Assembly (NCBI GenBank): GCA_947561715.1
Contig: OX387205.1
Location: 7,011,001 to 7,075,000, forward strand
DNA from: Ascidia mentula
Taxonomy: Eukaryota; Chordata; Ascidiacea; Phlebobranchia; Ascidiidae
Reading direction: 5' to 3'
Length of the DNA stretch: 64,000 bases
How positions within the stretch are numbered: the first letter of the stretch is position 1; each line of letters begins with the position of its first letter. The position numbers and the translations under genes were made by a program. The notes beneath the pieces are model-generated. The model did not search any database. It saw only the letters and a program-made list of their open reading frames with translations, and was not told the DNA's origin. Below, piece after piece: positions 14,641-29,200 of the stretch.

Positions 14641-17600
14641 GAAAAAAAATATTTTTTATCGAAAAGTCATATACTGCAAAATGGACAAGTGCTGAAAGCG
14701 CATAGTTACATAAGTTGTGCAACCGCAAATTCAGTACTGGAGTATCAGCGTTTTCCACTGTATAATAAAGCTTGTACTGAAAAAAAATATTTTTGATCGA
14801 AAAGTCATATACTGCAAAATGGACATGTGCTGAAATCGCATGGTTACATACGTTGTGCAACCGCAAACTCAGTACTGGATTATCAGCGTTTTCCACTGTA
14901 TAATAAAGCTTGTACTGAAAAAAAATATTTTTTATCGAAAAGTCATATACTGCAAAATGGACAAGTGCTGAAAGCGCATATGTTACATACGTTGTGCAAC
15001 CGCAAACGCAATACTGGAGTATCAGCGTTTTCCACTGTATAGTAAAGCTTGTAATGAAAAAAAATATTTTTTATCGAAAAGTCATTTCCTGCAAAATGGA
15101 CAAGTGCTGAAATCGCACAGTTACATACGTTGTGCAACCGCAAAAGCAATACTGGAGTATCAGCGTTTTCCACTGTATAATAAAGCTTGTACTGAAAAAA
15201 AATATTTTTTATCGAAAAGTCATATACTGCAAATTGGACATGTGCTGAAATCGCATGGTTACATACGTTGTGCAACCGCAAACTCAGTACTGGAGTATCA
15301 GCGTTTTCCACTGTATAATAAAGGTTGTTCTGAAAAAAAATATTTTTTATCGAAAAGTCATATACTGCAAAATGGACAAGTGCTGAAATCGCATAGTTAC
15401 ATACGTTGTGCAACCGCAAACGCAATACTGGAGTATCAGCGTTTTCCACTGTATAGTAAAGCTTGTAATGAAAAAAAATATTTTTTATCGAAAAGTCATT
15501 TCCTGCAAAATGGACAAGTGCTGAAATCGCACAGTTACATACGTTGTGCAACCGCAAAAGCAATACTGGAGTATCAGCGTTTTCCACTGTATAATAAAGC
15601 TTGTACTGAAAAAAAATATTTTTTATCGAAAAGTCATATACTGCAAATTGGACATGTGCTGAAATCGCATGGTTACATACGTTGTGCAACCGCAAACTCA
15701 GTACTGGAGTATCAGCGTTTTCCACTGTATAATAAAGCTTGTTCTGAAAAAAACATATTTTTTATCGAAAAGTCATATACTGCAAAATGGACAAGTGCTG
15801 AAATCGCATAGTTACATACGTTGTGCAACCGCAAACGCAATACTGGAGTATCAGCGTTTTCCACTGTATAGTAAAGCTTGTAATGAAAAAAAATATTTTT
15901 TATCGAAAAGTCATTTCCTGCAGAATGGACAAGTGCTGAAATCGCACAGTTACATACGTTGTGCAACCGCAAAAGCAATACTGGAGTATCAGCGTTTTCC
16001 ACTGTATAATAAAGCTTGTACTGAAAAAAAATATTTTTTATCGAAAAGTCATATACTGCAAATTGGACATGTGCTGAAATCGCATGGTTACATACGTTGT
16101 GCAACCGCAAACTCAGTACTGGAGTATCAGCGTTTTCCACTGTATAATAAAGCTTGTTCTGAAAAAAACATATTTTTTATCGAAAAGTCATATACTGCAA
16201 AATGGACAAGTGCTGAAATCGCATAGTTACATACGTTGTGCAACCGCAAACGCAATACTGGAGTATCAGCGTTTTCCACTGTATAATAAAGCTTGTACTG
16301 AAAAAAAATATTTTTTATCGAAAAGTCATATACTGCAAAATGGACAAGTGCTGAAAGCGCATAGTTACATACGTTGTTCAACCGCAAACTCGGTACTGGA
16401 GTATCAGCGTTTTCCACTGTATAATAAAGCTTGTAATGAAAAAAAATATTTTTTATCGAAAAGTCATATACTGCAAAATGGATAAGTGCTGAAAGCGCAT
16501 AGTTACATACGTTGTTCAACCGCAAACTCAGTACTGGAGTATCAGCGTTTTCCACTGTATAATAAAGCTTGTAATGAAAAAAAATATTTTTTATCGAAAA
16601 GTCATATACTGCAAAATGGACAAGTGCTGAAATCGCACAGTCACATACGTTGTGCAACCGCAAAAGCAATACTGGAGTATCAGCGTTTACCACTGTATAA
16701 TAAAGCTTGTACTGAAAAAAAATATTTTTTATCGAAAAGTCATATACTGCAAAATGGACAAGTGCTGAAATCGCATAGTTACATACGTTGTGCAACCGCA
16801 AACTCAGTGCTGGAGTATCAGGGTTTTCCACTGTATAATAAAGCTTGTACTGAAAAAAAACATTTTTTATCGAAAAGTCATATACTGCAAAATAGACAAG
16901 TGCTGAAATCGCACAGTTACATACGTTGTGCAACCGCAAACTCAGTACTGGAGTATCAGCGTTTTCCACTGTATAATAAAGCTTGTACTGAAAAAAAATA
17001 TTGTTTATCGAAAAGTCATATACTGCAAAATGGACAAGTGCTGAAATCGCATGGTTACATACGTTGTGCAACCGCAAACTCAGTACTGGAGTATCAGCGT
17101 TTTCCACTGTATAATAAAGCTTGTACAGAAAAAAAATATTTATTATCGGAAAGTCATATACTGCAAAATGGACAAGTGCTGAAATCGCATAGTTACATAC
17201 GTTGAGCAACCGCAAAAGCAATACTGGAGTACCAGCATTTTCCACAGTATAATAAAGCTTGTACTAAAAAAAAATATTTTTTATCGAAAAGTCATATACT
17301 GCAAAATGGACAAGTGCTGAAATCGCATAGTTACATACGTCGTGCAACCGCAAACTCAGTACTGGAGTATCAGCGTTTTCCACTGTATAATAAAGCTTGT
17401 ACTGAAAAAAAATATTTTTTATCGAAAAGTCATATACTGCAAAATGGACATGTGCTGAAATCGCATGGTTACATACGTTGTGCAACCGCAAACTCAGTAC
17501 TGGAGTATCAGCGTTTTCCACTGTATAATAAAGCTTGTTCTGAAAAAAAATATTTTTTATCGAAAAGTCATATACTGCAAAATGGACAAGTGCTGAAATC

Positions 17601-20600
17601 GCATGGTTACATACGTTGTGCAACCGCAAACTCAGTACTGGAGTATCAGCGTTTTCCACTGTATAATAAAGCTTGTACTGAAAAAAAATATTTTTTATCG
17701 AAATTTCATATACTGCAAAATGGACAAGTGCTGAAAGCGCATAGTTACATAAGTTGTGCAACCGCAAACGCAATACTGGAGTATCAGCGTTTTCCACTGT
17801 ATAATAAAGCTTGTAATGAAAAAAAATATTTTTTATCGAAAAGTCATATACTGCAAAATGGACAAGTGCTGAAATCGCATAGTTACATACGTTGTGCAAC
17901 CGCAAACTCAGTACTGGAGTATCAGCGTTTTCCACTGTATAATAAACTTGTACAGAAAAAAAATATTTTTTATCGGAAAGTCATATACTGCAAAATGGAC
18001 AAGTGCTGAAAGCGCATAGTTACATAAGTTGTGCAACCGCAAATTCAGTACTGGAGTATCAGCGTTTTCCACTGTATAATAAAGCTTGTACTGAAAAAAA
18101 ATATTTTTGATCGAAAAGTCATATACTGCAAAATGGACATGTGCTGAAATCGCATGGTTACATACGTTGTGCAACCGCAAACTCAGTACTGGATTATCAG
18201 CGTTTTCCACTGTATAATAAAGCTTGTACTGAAAAAAAATATTTTTTATCGAAAAGTCATATACTGCAAAATGGACAAGTGCTGAAAGCGCATATGTTAC
18301 ATACGTTGTGCAACCGCAAACGCAATACTGGAGTATCAGCGTTTTCCACTGTATAGTAAAGCTTGTAATGAAAAAAAATATTTTTTATCGAAAAGTCATT
18401 TCCTGCAAAATGGACAAGTGCTGAAATCGCACAGTTACATACGTTGTGCAACCGCAAAAGCAATACTGGAGTATCAGCGTTTTCCACTGTATAATAAAGC
18501 TTGTACTGAAAAAAAATATTTTTTATCGAAAAGTCATATACTGCAAATTGGACATGTGCTGAAATCGCATGGTTACATACGTTGTGCAACCGCAAACTCA
18601 GTACTGGAGTATCAGCGTTTTCCACTGTATAATAAAGCTTGTTCTGAAAAAAAATATTTTTTATCGAAAAGTCATATACTGCAAAATGGACAAGTGCTGA
18701 AATCGCATAGTTACATACGTTGTGCAACCGCAAACGCAATACAGGAGTATCAGCGTTTTCCACTGTATAGTAAAGCTTGTAATGAAAAAAAATATTTTTT
18801 ATCGAAAAGTCATTTCCTGCAAAATGGACAAGAGCTGAAATCGCACAGTTACATACGTTGTGCAACCGCAAAAGCAATACTGGAGTATCAGCGTTTTCCA
18901 CTGTATAATAAAGCTTGTACTGAAAAAAAATATTTTTTATCGAAAAGTCATATACTGCAAATTGGACATGTGCTGAAATCGCATGGTTACATACGTTGTG
19001 CAACCGCAAACTCAGTACTGGAGTATCAGCGTTTTCCACTGTATAATAAAGCTTGTTCTGAAAAAAAATATTTTTTATCGAAAAGTCATATACTGCAAAA
19101 TGGACAAGTGCTGAAATCGCATAGTTACATACGTTGTGCAACCGCAAACGCAATACTGAAGTATCAGCGTTTTCCACTGTATAGTAAAGCTTGTAATGAA
19201 AAAAAATATTTTTTATCGAAAAGTCATTTCCTGCAAAATGGACAAGTGCTGAAATCGCACAGTTACATACGTTGTGCAACCGCAAAAGCAATACTGGAGT
19301 ATCAGCGTTTTCCACTGTATAATAAAGCTTGTACTGAAAAAAAATATTTTTTATTGAAAAGTCATATACTGCAAAATGGACAAGTGCTGAAAGCGCATAG
19401 TTACATACGTTGTTCAACCGCAAACTCGGTACTGGAGTATCAGCGTTTTCCACTGTATAATAAAGCTTGTAATGAAAAAAAATATTTTTTATCGAAAAGT
19501 CATATACTGCAAAATGGATAAGTGCTGAAAGCGCATAGTTACATACGTTGTTCAACCGCAAACTCAGTACTGGAGTATCAGCGTTTTCCACTGTATAATA
19601 AAGCTTGTAATGAAAAAAAATATTTTTTATCGAAAAGTCATATACTGCAAAATGGACAAGTGCTGAAATCGCACAGTCACATACGTTGTGCAACCGCAAA
19701 AAGCAATACTGGAGTATCAGCGTTTACCACTGTATAATAAAGCTTGTACTGAAAAAAAATATTTTTTATCGAAAAGTCATATACTGCAAAATGGACAAGT
19801 GCTGAAATCGCATAGTTACATACGTTGTGCAACCGCAAACTCAGTGCTGGAGTATCAGGGTTTTCCACTGTATAATAAAGCTTGTACTGAAAAAAAACAT
19901 TTTTTATCGAAAAGTCATATACTGCAAAATGGACAAGTGCTGAAATCGCACAGTTACATACGTTGTGCAACCGCAAACTCAGTACTGGAGTATCAGCGTT
20001 TTCCACTGTATAATAAAGCTTGTACTGAAAAAAAAAATTTTTTATCGAAAAGTCATATACTGCAAAATGGACAAGTGCTGAAATCGCATGGTTACATACG
20101 TTGTGCAACCGCAAACTCAGTACTGGAGTATCAGCGTTTTCCACTGTATAATAAAGCTTGTACAAAAAAAAATATTTATTATCGGAAAGTCATATACTGC
20201 AAAATGGACAAGTGCTGAAATCGCATAGTTACATACGTTGAGCAACCGCAAAAGCAATACTGGAGTACCAGCATTTTCCACAGTATAATAAAGCTTGTAC
20301 TAAAAAAAAATATTTTTTATCGAAAAGTCATATACTGCAAAATGGACAAGTGCTGAAATCGCATAGTTACATACGTCGTGCAACCGCAAACTCAGTACTG
20401 GAGTATCAGCGTTTTCCACTGTATAATAAAGCTTGTACTGAAAAAAAATATTTTTTATCGAAAAGTCATATACTGCAAAATGGACAAGTGCTGAAATCGC
20501 ATGGTTACATACGTTGTGCAACCGCAAACTCAGTACTGGAGTATCAGCGTTTTCCACTGTATAATAAAGCTTGTTCTGAAAACAAATATTTTTTATCGAA

Positions 20601-20710
20601 AAGTCATATACTGCAAAATGGACAAGTGCTGAAATCGCATGGTTACATACGTTGTGCAACCGCAAACTCAGTACTGGAGTATCAGCGTTTTCCACTGTAT
20701 AATAAAGCTT
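14640..20710 (+). repeat. 22-24 monomer tandem duplication (offset 3314 then 3036 bp)
   Basis: Two successive copies of a large block are seen. The offset is 3314 bp for about 14,690-16,200 (for example 15,104 with 18,418). It becomes exactly 3036 bp (22 monomers) for about 16,340-17,670 (for example 16,486 with 19,522, and 17,314 with 20,350). The change is a two-monomer difference. Inside each copy is a three-monomer cassette repeated three times at a 414/415 bp step (starts 15,104, 15,518, 15,932 and 18,418, 18,832, 19,246), marked by TATAGTAAAGC, CATTTCCTGC and TGCAAATTGG. Similarity fades near 20,710. Confidence 0.85.
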
Positions 20711-21249
20711 GTAATGAAAAAAAATATTTTTTATCGAAAAGTCATATACTGCAAAATGGACAAGTGTTGAAATCGCATGGTTACATACGTTGTGCAACCG
20801 CAAAAGCAATACTGGAGTATCAGCGTTTTCCACTGTATAATAAAGCTTGTAATGAAAAAAAATATTTTTTATCGAAAAGTCATATACTGCAAAATGGACA
20901 AGTGTTGAAATCGCATGGTTACATACGTTGTGCAACCGCAAAAGCAATACTGGAGTACCAGCGTTTTCCACTGTATAATAAAGCTTGTACTAAAAAAAAA
21001 TATTTTTTATCGAAAAGTCATATACTGCAAAATGGACAAATGCTGAAATCGCATAGTTACATACGTTGTGCAACCGCAAACTCATTACTGGAGAATCAGC
21101 GTTTTCCACTGTATAATAAAGCTTGTACTGAAAAAAAATATTTTTTATCGAAAAGTCATATACTGCAAAATGGACAAGTGCTGAAATCGCATAGTTACAT
21201 ACGTTGTGCAACCGCAAACTTAGTACTGGAGTATCAGCGTTTTCCACTG

Positions 21250-24031
21250 TATAATAAAGCTTGTAATGAAAAAAAATATTTTTTATCGAAAAGTCATATA
21301 CTGCAAAATGGATAAGTGCTGAAAGCGCATAGTTACATACGTTGTTCAACCGCAAACTCAGTACTGGAGTATCAGCGTTTTCCACTGTATAATAAAGCTT
21401 GTAATGAAAAAAAATATTTTTTATCGAAAAGTCATATACTGCAAAATGGACAAGTGCTGAAATCGCACAGTCACATACGTTGTGCAACCGCAAAAGCAAT
21501 ACTGGAGTATCAGCGTTTACCACTGTATAATAAAGCTTGTACTGAAAAAAAATATTTTTTATCGAAAAGACATATACTGCAAAATGGACAAGTGCTGAAA
21601 TCGCATAGTTACATACGTTGTGCAACCGCAAACTCAGTGCTGGAGTATCAGCGTTTTCCACTGTATAATAAAGCTTGTACTGAAAAAAAAACATTTTTTA
21701 TCGAAAAGTCATATACTGCAAAATGGACAAGTGCTGAAATCGCACAGTTACATACGTTGTGCAACCGCAAAAGCAATACTGGAGTATCAGCGTTTTCCAC
21801 TGTATAATAAAGCTTGTACTGAAAAAAAATATTTTTTATCGAAAAGTCATATACTGCAAAATGGACAAGTGCTGAAATCGCATGGTTACATACGTTGTGC
21901 AACCGCAAACTTAGTTCTGGAGTATCAGCGTTTTCCACTGTATAATAAAGCTTGTGCTGAAAAAAAATATTTTTTATCGAAAAGTCATATACTGCAAAAT
22001 GGACAAGTGCTGAAAGCGCATAGTTACATACGTTGTGCAACCGCAAACGCAATACTGGAGTATCAGCGTTTTCCACTGTATAATAAAGCTTGTAATGAAA
22101 AAAAATATTTTTTATCGAAAAGTCATATACTGCAAAATGGACAAGTGCTGAAATCGCACAGTTACATACGTTGTGCAACCGCAAAAGCAATACTGGAGTA
22201 TCAGCGTTTTCCACTGTATAATAAAGCTTGTACTGAAAAAAGATATTTTTTATCGAAAAGTCATATACTGCAAAATGGACAAGTGTTGAAAGCGCATAGT
22301 TACATACGTTGTGCAACCGCAAACGCAATACTGGAGTATCAGCGTTTTCCACTGTATAATAAAGCTTGTATTGAAAAAAAATATTTTTTATCGAAAAGTC
22401 ATATACTGCAAAATGGACATGTGCTGAAATCGCATGGTTACATACGTTGTGCAACCGCAAACTCAGTACTGGAGTATCAGCGTTTTCCACAGTATAATAA
22501 AGCTTGTACTGAAAAAAAAAACATTTTTTGTCGAAAAGTCATATACTGCAAAATGGACAAGTGCTGAAATCGCACAGTTACATACGTTGTGCAACCGCAA
22601 ACTCAGTACTGGAGTATCAGCGTTTTCCACTGTATAATAAAGCTTGTAATGAAAAAAAATATTTTTTATCGAAAAGTCATATACTGCAAAATGGACAAGT
22701 GCTGAAATCGCATAGTTACATACGTTGTGCAACCGCAAACTCAGTACTGGAGTATCAGCGTTTTCCACTGTATAATAAAGCTTGTAATGAAAAAAAATAT
22801 TTTTTATCGAAAAGTCATATACTGCAAAATGGATAAGTGCTGAAAGCGCATAGTTACATACGTTGTTCAACCGCAAACTCAGTACTGGAGTATCAGCGTT
22901 TTCCACTGTATAATAAAGCTTGTAATGAAAAAAAATATTTTTTATCGAAAAGTCATATACTGCAAAATGGACAAGTGCTGAAATCGCACAGTCACATACG
23001 TTGTGCAACCGCAAAAGCAATACTGGAGTATCAGCGTTTACCACTGTATAATAAAGCTTGTACTGAAAAAAAATATTTTTTATCGAAAAGACATATACTG
23101 CAAAATGGACAAGTGCTGAAATCGCATAGTTACATACGTTGTGCAACCGCAAACTCAGTGCTGGAGTATCAGAGTTTTCCACTGTATAATAAAGCTTGTA
23201 CTGAAAAAAAAACATTTTTTATCGAAAAGTCATATACTGCAAAATGGACAAGTGCTGAAATCGCACAGTTACATACGTTGTGCAACTGCAAAAGCAATAC
23301 TGGAGTATCAGCGTTTTCCACTGTATAATAAAGCTTGAACTGAAAAAAAATATTTTTTATCGAAAAGTCATATACTGCAAAATGGACAAGTGCTGAAATC
23401 GCATGGTTACATACGTTGTGCAACCGCAAACTTAGTACTGGAGTATCAGCGTTTTCCACTGTATAATAAAGCTTGTGCTGAAAAAAAATATTTTTTATCG
23501 AAAAGTCATATACTGCAAAATGGACAAGTGCTGAAAGCGCATAGTTACATACGTTGTGCAACCGCAAACGCAATACTGGAGTATCAGCGTTTTCCACTGT
23601 ATAATAAAGCTTGTAATGAAAAAAAATATTTTTTATCGAAAAGTCATATACTGCAAAATGGACAAGTGCTGAAATCGCACAGTTACATACGTTGTGCAAC
23701 CGCAAAAGCAATACTGGAGTATCAGCGTTTTCCACTGTATAATAAAGCTTGTACTGAAAAAAGATATTTTTTATCGAAAAGTCATATACTGCAAAATGGA
23801 CAAGTGTTGAAAGCGCATAGTTACATACGTTGTGCAACCGCAAACGCAATACTGGAGTATCAGCGTTTTCCACTGTATAATAAAGCTTGTATTGAAAAAA
23901 AATATTTTTTATCGAAAAGTCATATACTGCAAAATGGACATGTGCTGAAATCGCATGGTTACATACGTTGTGCAACCGCAAACTCAGTACTGGAGTATCA
24001 GCGTTTTCCACTGTATAATAAAGCTTGTACT
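21250..24031 (+). repeat. Repeated block at 1521 bp offset
   Basis: The segment about 21,250-22,510 is repeated about 22,771-24,031. Paired markers include AATGGATAAGTG at 21,307 and 22,828, CACAGTCACATACG at about 21,466 and 22,987, and the lengthened A-tract with ACATTTTTT near 21,690 and 23,211. The offset is 11 monomers plus 3 bp. The two differ at a few sites, for example TATCAGCG versus TATCAGAG. Confidence 0.8.
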
Positions 24032-25792
24032 GAAAAAAAATATTTTTTATCGAAAAGTCATATACTGCAAAATGGACAAGTGCTGAAATCGCATGGTTAC
24101 ATACGTTGTGCAACCGCAAACTCAGTACTGGAGTATCAGCGTTTTCCACTGTATAATAAAGCTTGTACTGAAAAAAAATATTTTTTATCGAAAAGTCATA
24201 TACTGCAAAATGGACAAGTGCTGAAAGCGCATAGTTACATAAGTTGTGCAACCGCAAACTCAGTACTGGAGTATCAGCGTTTTCCACTGTATAATAAAGC
24301 TTGTTCTGAAAAAAAATATTTTTTATCGAAAAGTCATATACTGCAAAATGGACAAGTGCTGAAACCTCATGGTTACATACGTTGTGCAACCGCAAACTCA
24401 GTACTGGATTATCAGCGTTTTCCACTGTATAATAAAGCTTGTACTGAAAAAAAATATTTTTTATCGAAAAGTCATATACTGCAAAATGGACAAGTGCTGA
24501 AAGCGCATATGTTACATACGTTGTGCAACCGCAAACGCAATACTGGAGTATCAGCGTTTTCCACTGTATAGTAAAGCTTGTAATGAAAAAAAATATTTTT
24601 TATCGAAAAGTCATTTCCTGCAAAATGGACAAGTGCTGAAATCGCACAGTTACATACGTTGTGCAACCGCAAAAGCAATACTGGAGTATCAGCGTTTTCC
24701 ACTGTATAATAAAGCTTGTACTGAAAAAAAATATTTTTTGTCGAAAAGTCATATACTGCAAATTGGACATGTGCTGAAATCGCATGGTTACATACGTTGT
24801 GCAACCGCAAACTCAGTACTGGAGTATCAGCGTTTTCCACTGTATAATAAAGCTTGTTCTGAAAAAAAATATTTTTTATCGAAAAGTCATATACTGCAAA
24901 ATGGACAAGTGCTGAAATCGCATAGTTACATACGTTGTGCAACCGCAAACGCAATACTGGAGTATCAGCGTTTTCCACTGTATAGTAAAGCTTGTAATGA
25001 AAAAAAATATTTTTTATCGAAAAGTCATTTCCTGCAAAATGGACAAGTGCTGAAATCGCACAGTTACATACGTTGTTCAACCGCAAAAGCAATACTGGAG
25101 TATCAGCGTTTTCCACTGTATAATAAAGCTTGTACTGAAAAAAAATATTTTTTATCGAAAATTCATATACTGCAAATTGGACATGTGCTGAAATCGCATG
25201 GTTACATACGTTGTGCAACCGCAAACTCAGTACTGGAGTATCAGCGTTTTCCACTGTATAATAAAGCTTGTTCTGAAAAAAAATATTTTTTATCGAAAAG
25301 TCATATACTGCAAAATGGACAAGTGCTGAAAGCGCATAGTTACATACGTTGTGCAACCGCAAACTCAGTACTGGAGTATCAGCGTTTTCCACTGTATAAA
25401 AAAGCTTGTAATGAAAAAAAATATTTTTTATCGAAAAGTCATATACTGCAAAATGGACAAGTGCTGAAATCGCATAGTTACATACGTTGTGCAACCGCAA
25501 ACTCGGTACTGGAGTATCAGCGTTTTCCACTGTATAATAAAGCTTGTAATGAAAAAAAATATTTTTTATCGAAAAGTCATATACTGCAAAATGGATAAGT
25601 GCTGAAAGCGCATAGTTACATACGTTGTTCAACCGCAAACTCAGTGCTGGAGTATCAGCGTTTTCCACTGTATAATAAAGCTTGTAATGAAAAAAAATAT
25701 TTTTTATCGAAAAGTCATATACTGCAAAATGGACAAGTGCTGAAATCGCACAGTCACATACGTTGTGCAACCGCAAAAGCAATACTGGAGTA
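24032..25792 (+). repeat. Satellite segment paralogous to about 42.8-45.8 kb
   Basis: This carries the GCATATGTTAC / TATAGTAAAGC / CATTTCCTGC cassette at about 24,506-24,620 and again a TATAGTAAAGC monomer near 24,985. The order matches 43,260-45,790 at offsets near 18.9 kb and then 19,997 bp. The offset grows because the right-hand copy contains an extra 1104 bp duplication. Shared private variants include GTATAAAAAAGC near 25,396 and GAAAATTCATATAC near 25,160. Confidence 0.75.
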
Positions 25793-27110
25793 TCAGCGTT
25801 TACCACTGTATAATAAAGCTTGTACTGAAAAAAAATATTTTTGTATCGAAAAGTCATATACTGCAAAATGGACAAGTGCTGTAATCGCATAGTTACATAC
25901 GTTGTGCAACCGCAAACTCAGTGCTGGAGTATCAGGGTTTTCCACTGTATAATAAAGCTTGTACTGAAAAAAAAACATTTTTTATCGAAAAGTCATATAC
26001 TGCAAAATGGACAAGTGCTGAAATCGCACAGTTACATACGTTGTGCAACCGCAAAAGCAATACTGGAGTATCAGCGTTTACCACTGTATAATAAAGCTTG
26101 TACAGAAAAAAAATATTTTTTATCGGAAAGTCATATACTGCAAAATGGACAAGTACTGAAATCGCATAGTTACATACGTTGTGCAACCGCAAAAGCAATA
26201 CTGGAGTACCAGCATTTTCCACAGTATAATAAAGCTTGTACTAAAAAAAAATATTTTTTATCGAAAAGTCATATACTGCAAAATGGACAAGTGCTGAAAT
26301 CGCATAGTTACATACGTCGTGCAACCGCAAACTCAGTACTGGAGTATCAGCGTTTTCCACTGTATAATAAAGCTTGTACTGAAAAAAAATATTTTTTATC
26401 GAAAAGTCATATACTGCAAATTGGACATGTGCTGAAATCGCATGGTTACATACGTTGTGCAACCGCAAACTCAGTACTGGAGTATCAGCGTTTTCCACTG
26501 TATAATAAACTTGTACAGAAAAAAAATATTTTTTATCGGAAAGTCATATACTGCAAATTGGACATGTGCTGAAATCGCATAGTTACATACGTTGTGCAAC
26601 CGCAAAAGCAATACTGGAGTACCAGCATTTTCCACAGTATAATAAAGCTTGTACTAAAAAAAAATATTTTTTATCGAAAAGTCATATACTGCAAAATGGA
26701 CAAGTGCTGAAATCGCATAGTTACATACGTCGTGCAACCGCAAACTCAGTACTGGAGTATCAGCGTTTTCCACTGTATAATAAAGCTTGTACTGAAAAAA
26801 AATATTTTTTATCGAAAAGTCATATACTGCAAATTGGACATGTGCTGAAATCGCATGGTTACATACGTTGTGCAACCGCAAACTCAGTACTGGAGTATCA
26901 GCGTTTTCCACTGTATAATAAAGCTTGTTCTGAAAAAAAATATTTTTTATCGAAAAGTCATATATTGCAAAATGGACAAGTGCTGAAATCGCATGGTTAA
27001 ATACGTTGTGCAACCGCAAACTCAGTACTGGAGTATCAGCGTTTTCCACTGTATAATAAAGCTTGTACTGAAAAAAAATATTTTTTATCGAAAAGTCATA
27101 TACTGCAAAA

Positions 27111-27187
27111 TGGACATGTGCTGAAAGCGCATATAAAGCTTGTTCAGAAAAAAAATATTTTTTATCGAAAAGTCATATACTGCAAAA
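27111..27187 (+). repeat. Truncated 77 bp monomer, copy 1
   Basis: Between TGGACATGTG and the next TGGACAAGTG there are 77 bp instead of 138. The missing 61 bp run from just after GCGCATA to just before TAAAGCTTG, so CATATAAAGC forms the junction. The short shared ATA at the ends suggests a simple deletion. Confidence 0.9.
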
Positions 27188-29123
27188 TGGACAAGTGCTG
27201 AAATCACATGGTTACATACGTTGTGCAACCGCAAACTCAGTACTGGAGTATCAGCGTTTTCCACTGTATAATAAAGCTTGTACTGAAAAAAAATATTTTT
27301 TGTCGAAAAGTCATATACTGCAAAATGGACAAGTGCTGAAATCGCATAGTTACATACGTTGTGCAATCGCAAAAGCAATACTGGAGTATCAGCGTTTTTC
27401 ACTGTATAATAAAGCTTGTACTGAAAAAAAATATTTTTTATCGAAAAGTCATATACTGCAAAATGGACAAGTGCTGAAATCGCATAGTTACATACGTTGT
27501 GCAACCGCAAACTCAGTACTGGAGTATCAGCGTTTTCCACTGTATAATAAAGCTTGTACTGAAAAAAAATATTTTTGATCGAAAAGTCATATACTGCAAA
27601 ATGGACAAGTGCTGAAAGCGCATTATAGTTACATACGTTGTGCAACCGCAAACGCAATACTGGATTATCAGCGTTTTCCACTGTATAATAAAGCTTGTAA
27701 TGAAAAAAAATATTTTTTATCGAAAAGTCATATACTGCAAAATGGACAAGTGCTGAAATCGCATAGTTACATACGTTGTGCAACCACAAACTCAGTACTG
27801 GAGTATTAGCGTTTACCACTGTATAATAAAGCTTGTACTGAAAAAAAATATTTTTGTATCGAAAAGTCATATACTGCAAAATGGACAAGTGCTGAAATCG
27901 CATAGTTACATACGTTGTGCAACCGCAAACTCAGTGGTGGAGTATCAGGGTTTTCCACTGTATAATAAAGCTTGTACTGAAAAAAAAACATTTTTTATCG
28001 AAAAGTCATATACTGCAAAATGGACAAGTGCTGAAATCGCACAGTTACATACGTTGTGCAACCGCAAAAGCAATACTGGAGTATCAGCGTTTACCACTGT
28101 ATAATAAAGCTTGTACAGAAAAAAAATATTTTTTATCGGAAAGTCATATACTGCAAAATGGACAAGTACTGAAATCGCATAGTTACATACGTTGTGCAAC
28201 CGCAAAAGCAATACTGGAGTACCAGCATTTTCCACAGTATAATAAAGCTTGTACTAAAAAAAAATATTTTTTATCGAAAAGTCATATACTGCAAAATGGA
28301 CAAGTGCTGAAATCGCATAGTTACATACGTCGTGCAACCGCAAACTCAGTACTGGAGTATCAGCGTTTTCCACTGTATAATAAAGCTTGTACTGAAAAAA
28401 AATATTTTTTATCGAAAAGTCATATACTGCAAATTGGACATGTGCTGAAATCGCATGGTTACATACGTTGTGCAACCGCAAACTCAGTACTGGAGTATCA
28501 GCGTTTTCCACTGTATAATAAACTTGTACAGAAAAAAAATATTTTTTATCGGAAAGTCATATACTGCAAATTGGACATGTGCTGAAATCGCATAGTTACA
28601 TACGTTGTGCAACCGCAAAAGCAATACTGGAGTACCAGCATTTTCCACAGTATAATAAAGCTTGTACTAAAAAAAAATATTTTTTATCGAAAAGTCATAT
28701 ACTGCAAAATGGACAAGTGCTGAAATCGCATAGTTACATACGTCGTGCAACCGCAAACTCAGTACTGGAGTATCAGCGTTTTCCACTGTATAATAAAGCT
28801 TGTACTGAAAAAAAATATTTTTTATCGAAAAGTCATATACTGCAAATTGGACATGTGCTGAAATCGCATGGTTACATACGTTGTGCAACCGCAAACTCAG
28901 TACTGGAGTATCAGCGTTTTCCACTGTATAATAAAGCTTGTTCTGAAAAAAAATATTTTTTATCGAAAAGTCATATATTGCAAAATGGACAAGTGCTGAA
29001 ATCGCATGGTTAAATACGTTGTGCAACCGCAAACTCAGTACTGGAGTATCAGCGTTTTCCACTGTATAATAAAGCTTGTACTGAAAAAAAATATTTTTTA
29101 TCGAAAAGTCATATACTGCAAAA

Positions 29124-29200
29124 TGGACATGTGCTGAAAGCGCATATAAAGCTTGTTCAGAAAAAAAATATTTTTTATCGAAAAGTCATATACTGCAAAA
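29124..29200 (+). repeat. Truncated 77 bp monomer, copy 2
   Basis: Same deletion junction (GCGCATATAAAGC) and same 77 bp spacing as at 27,111, exactly 2013 bp downstream. It was therefore inherited through the tandem duplication. Confidence 0.9.
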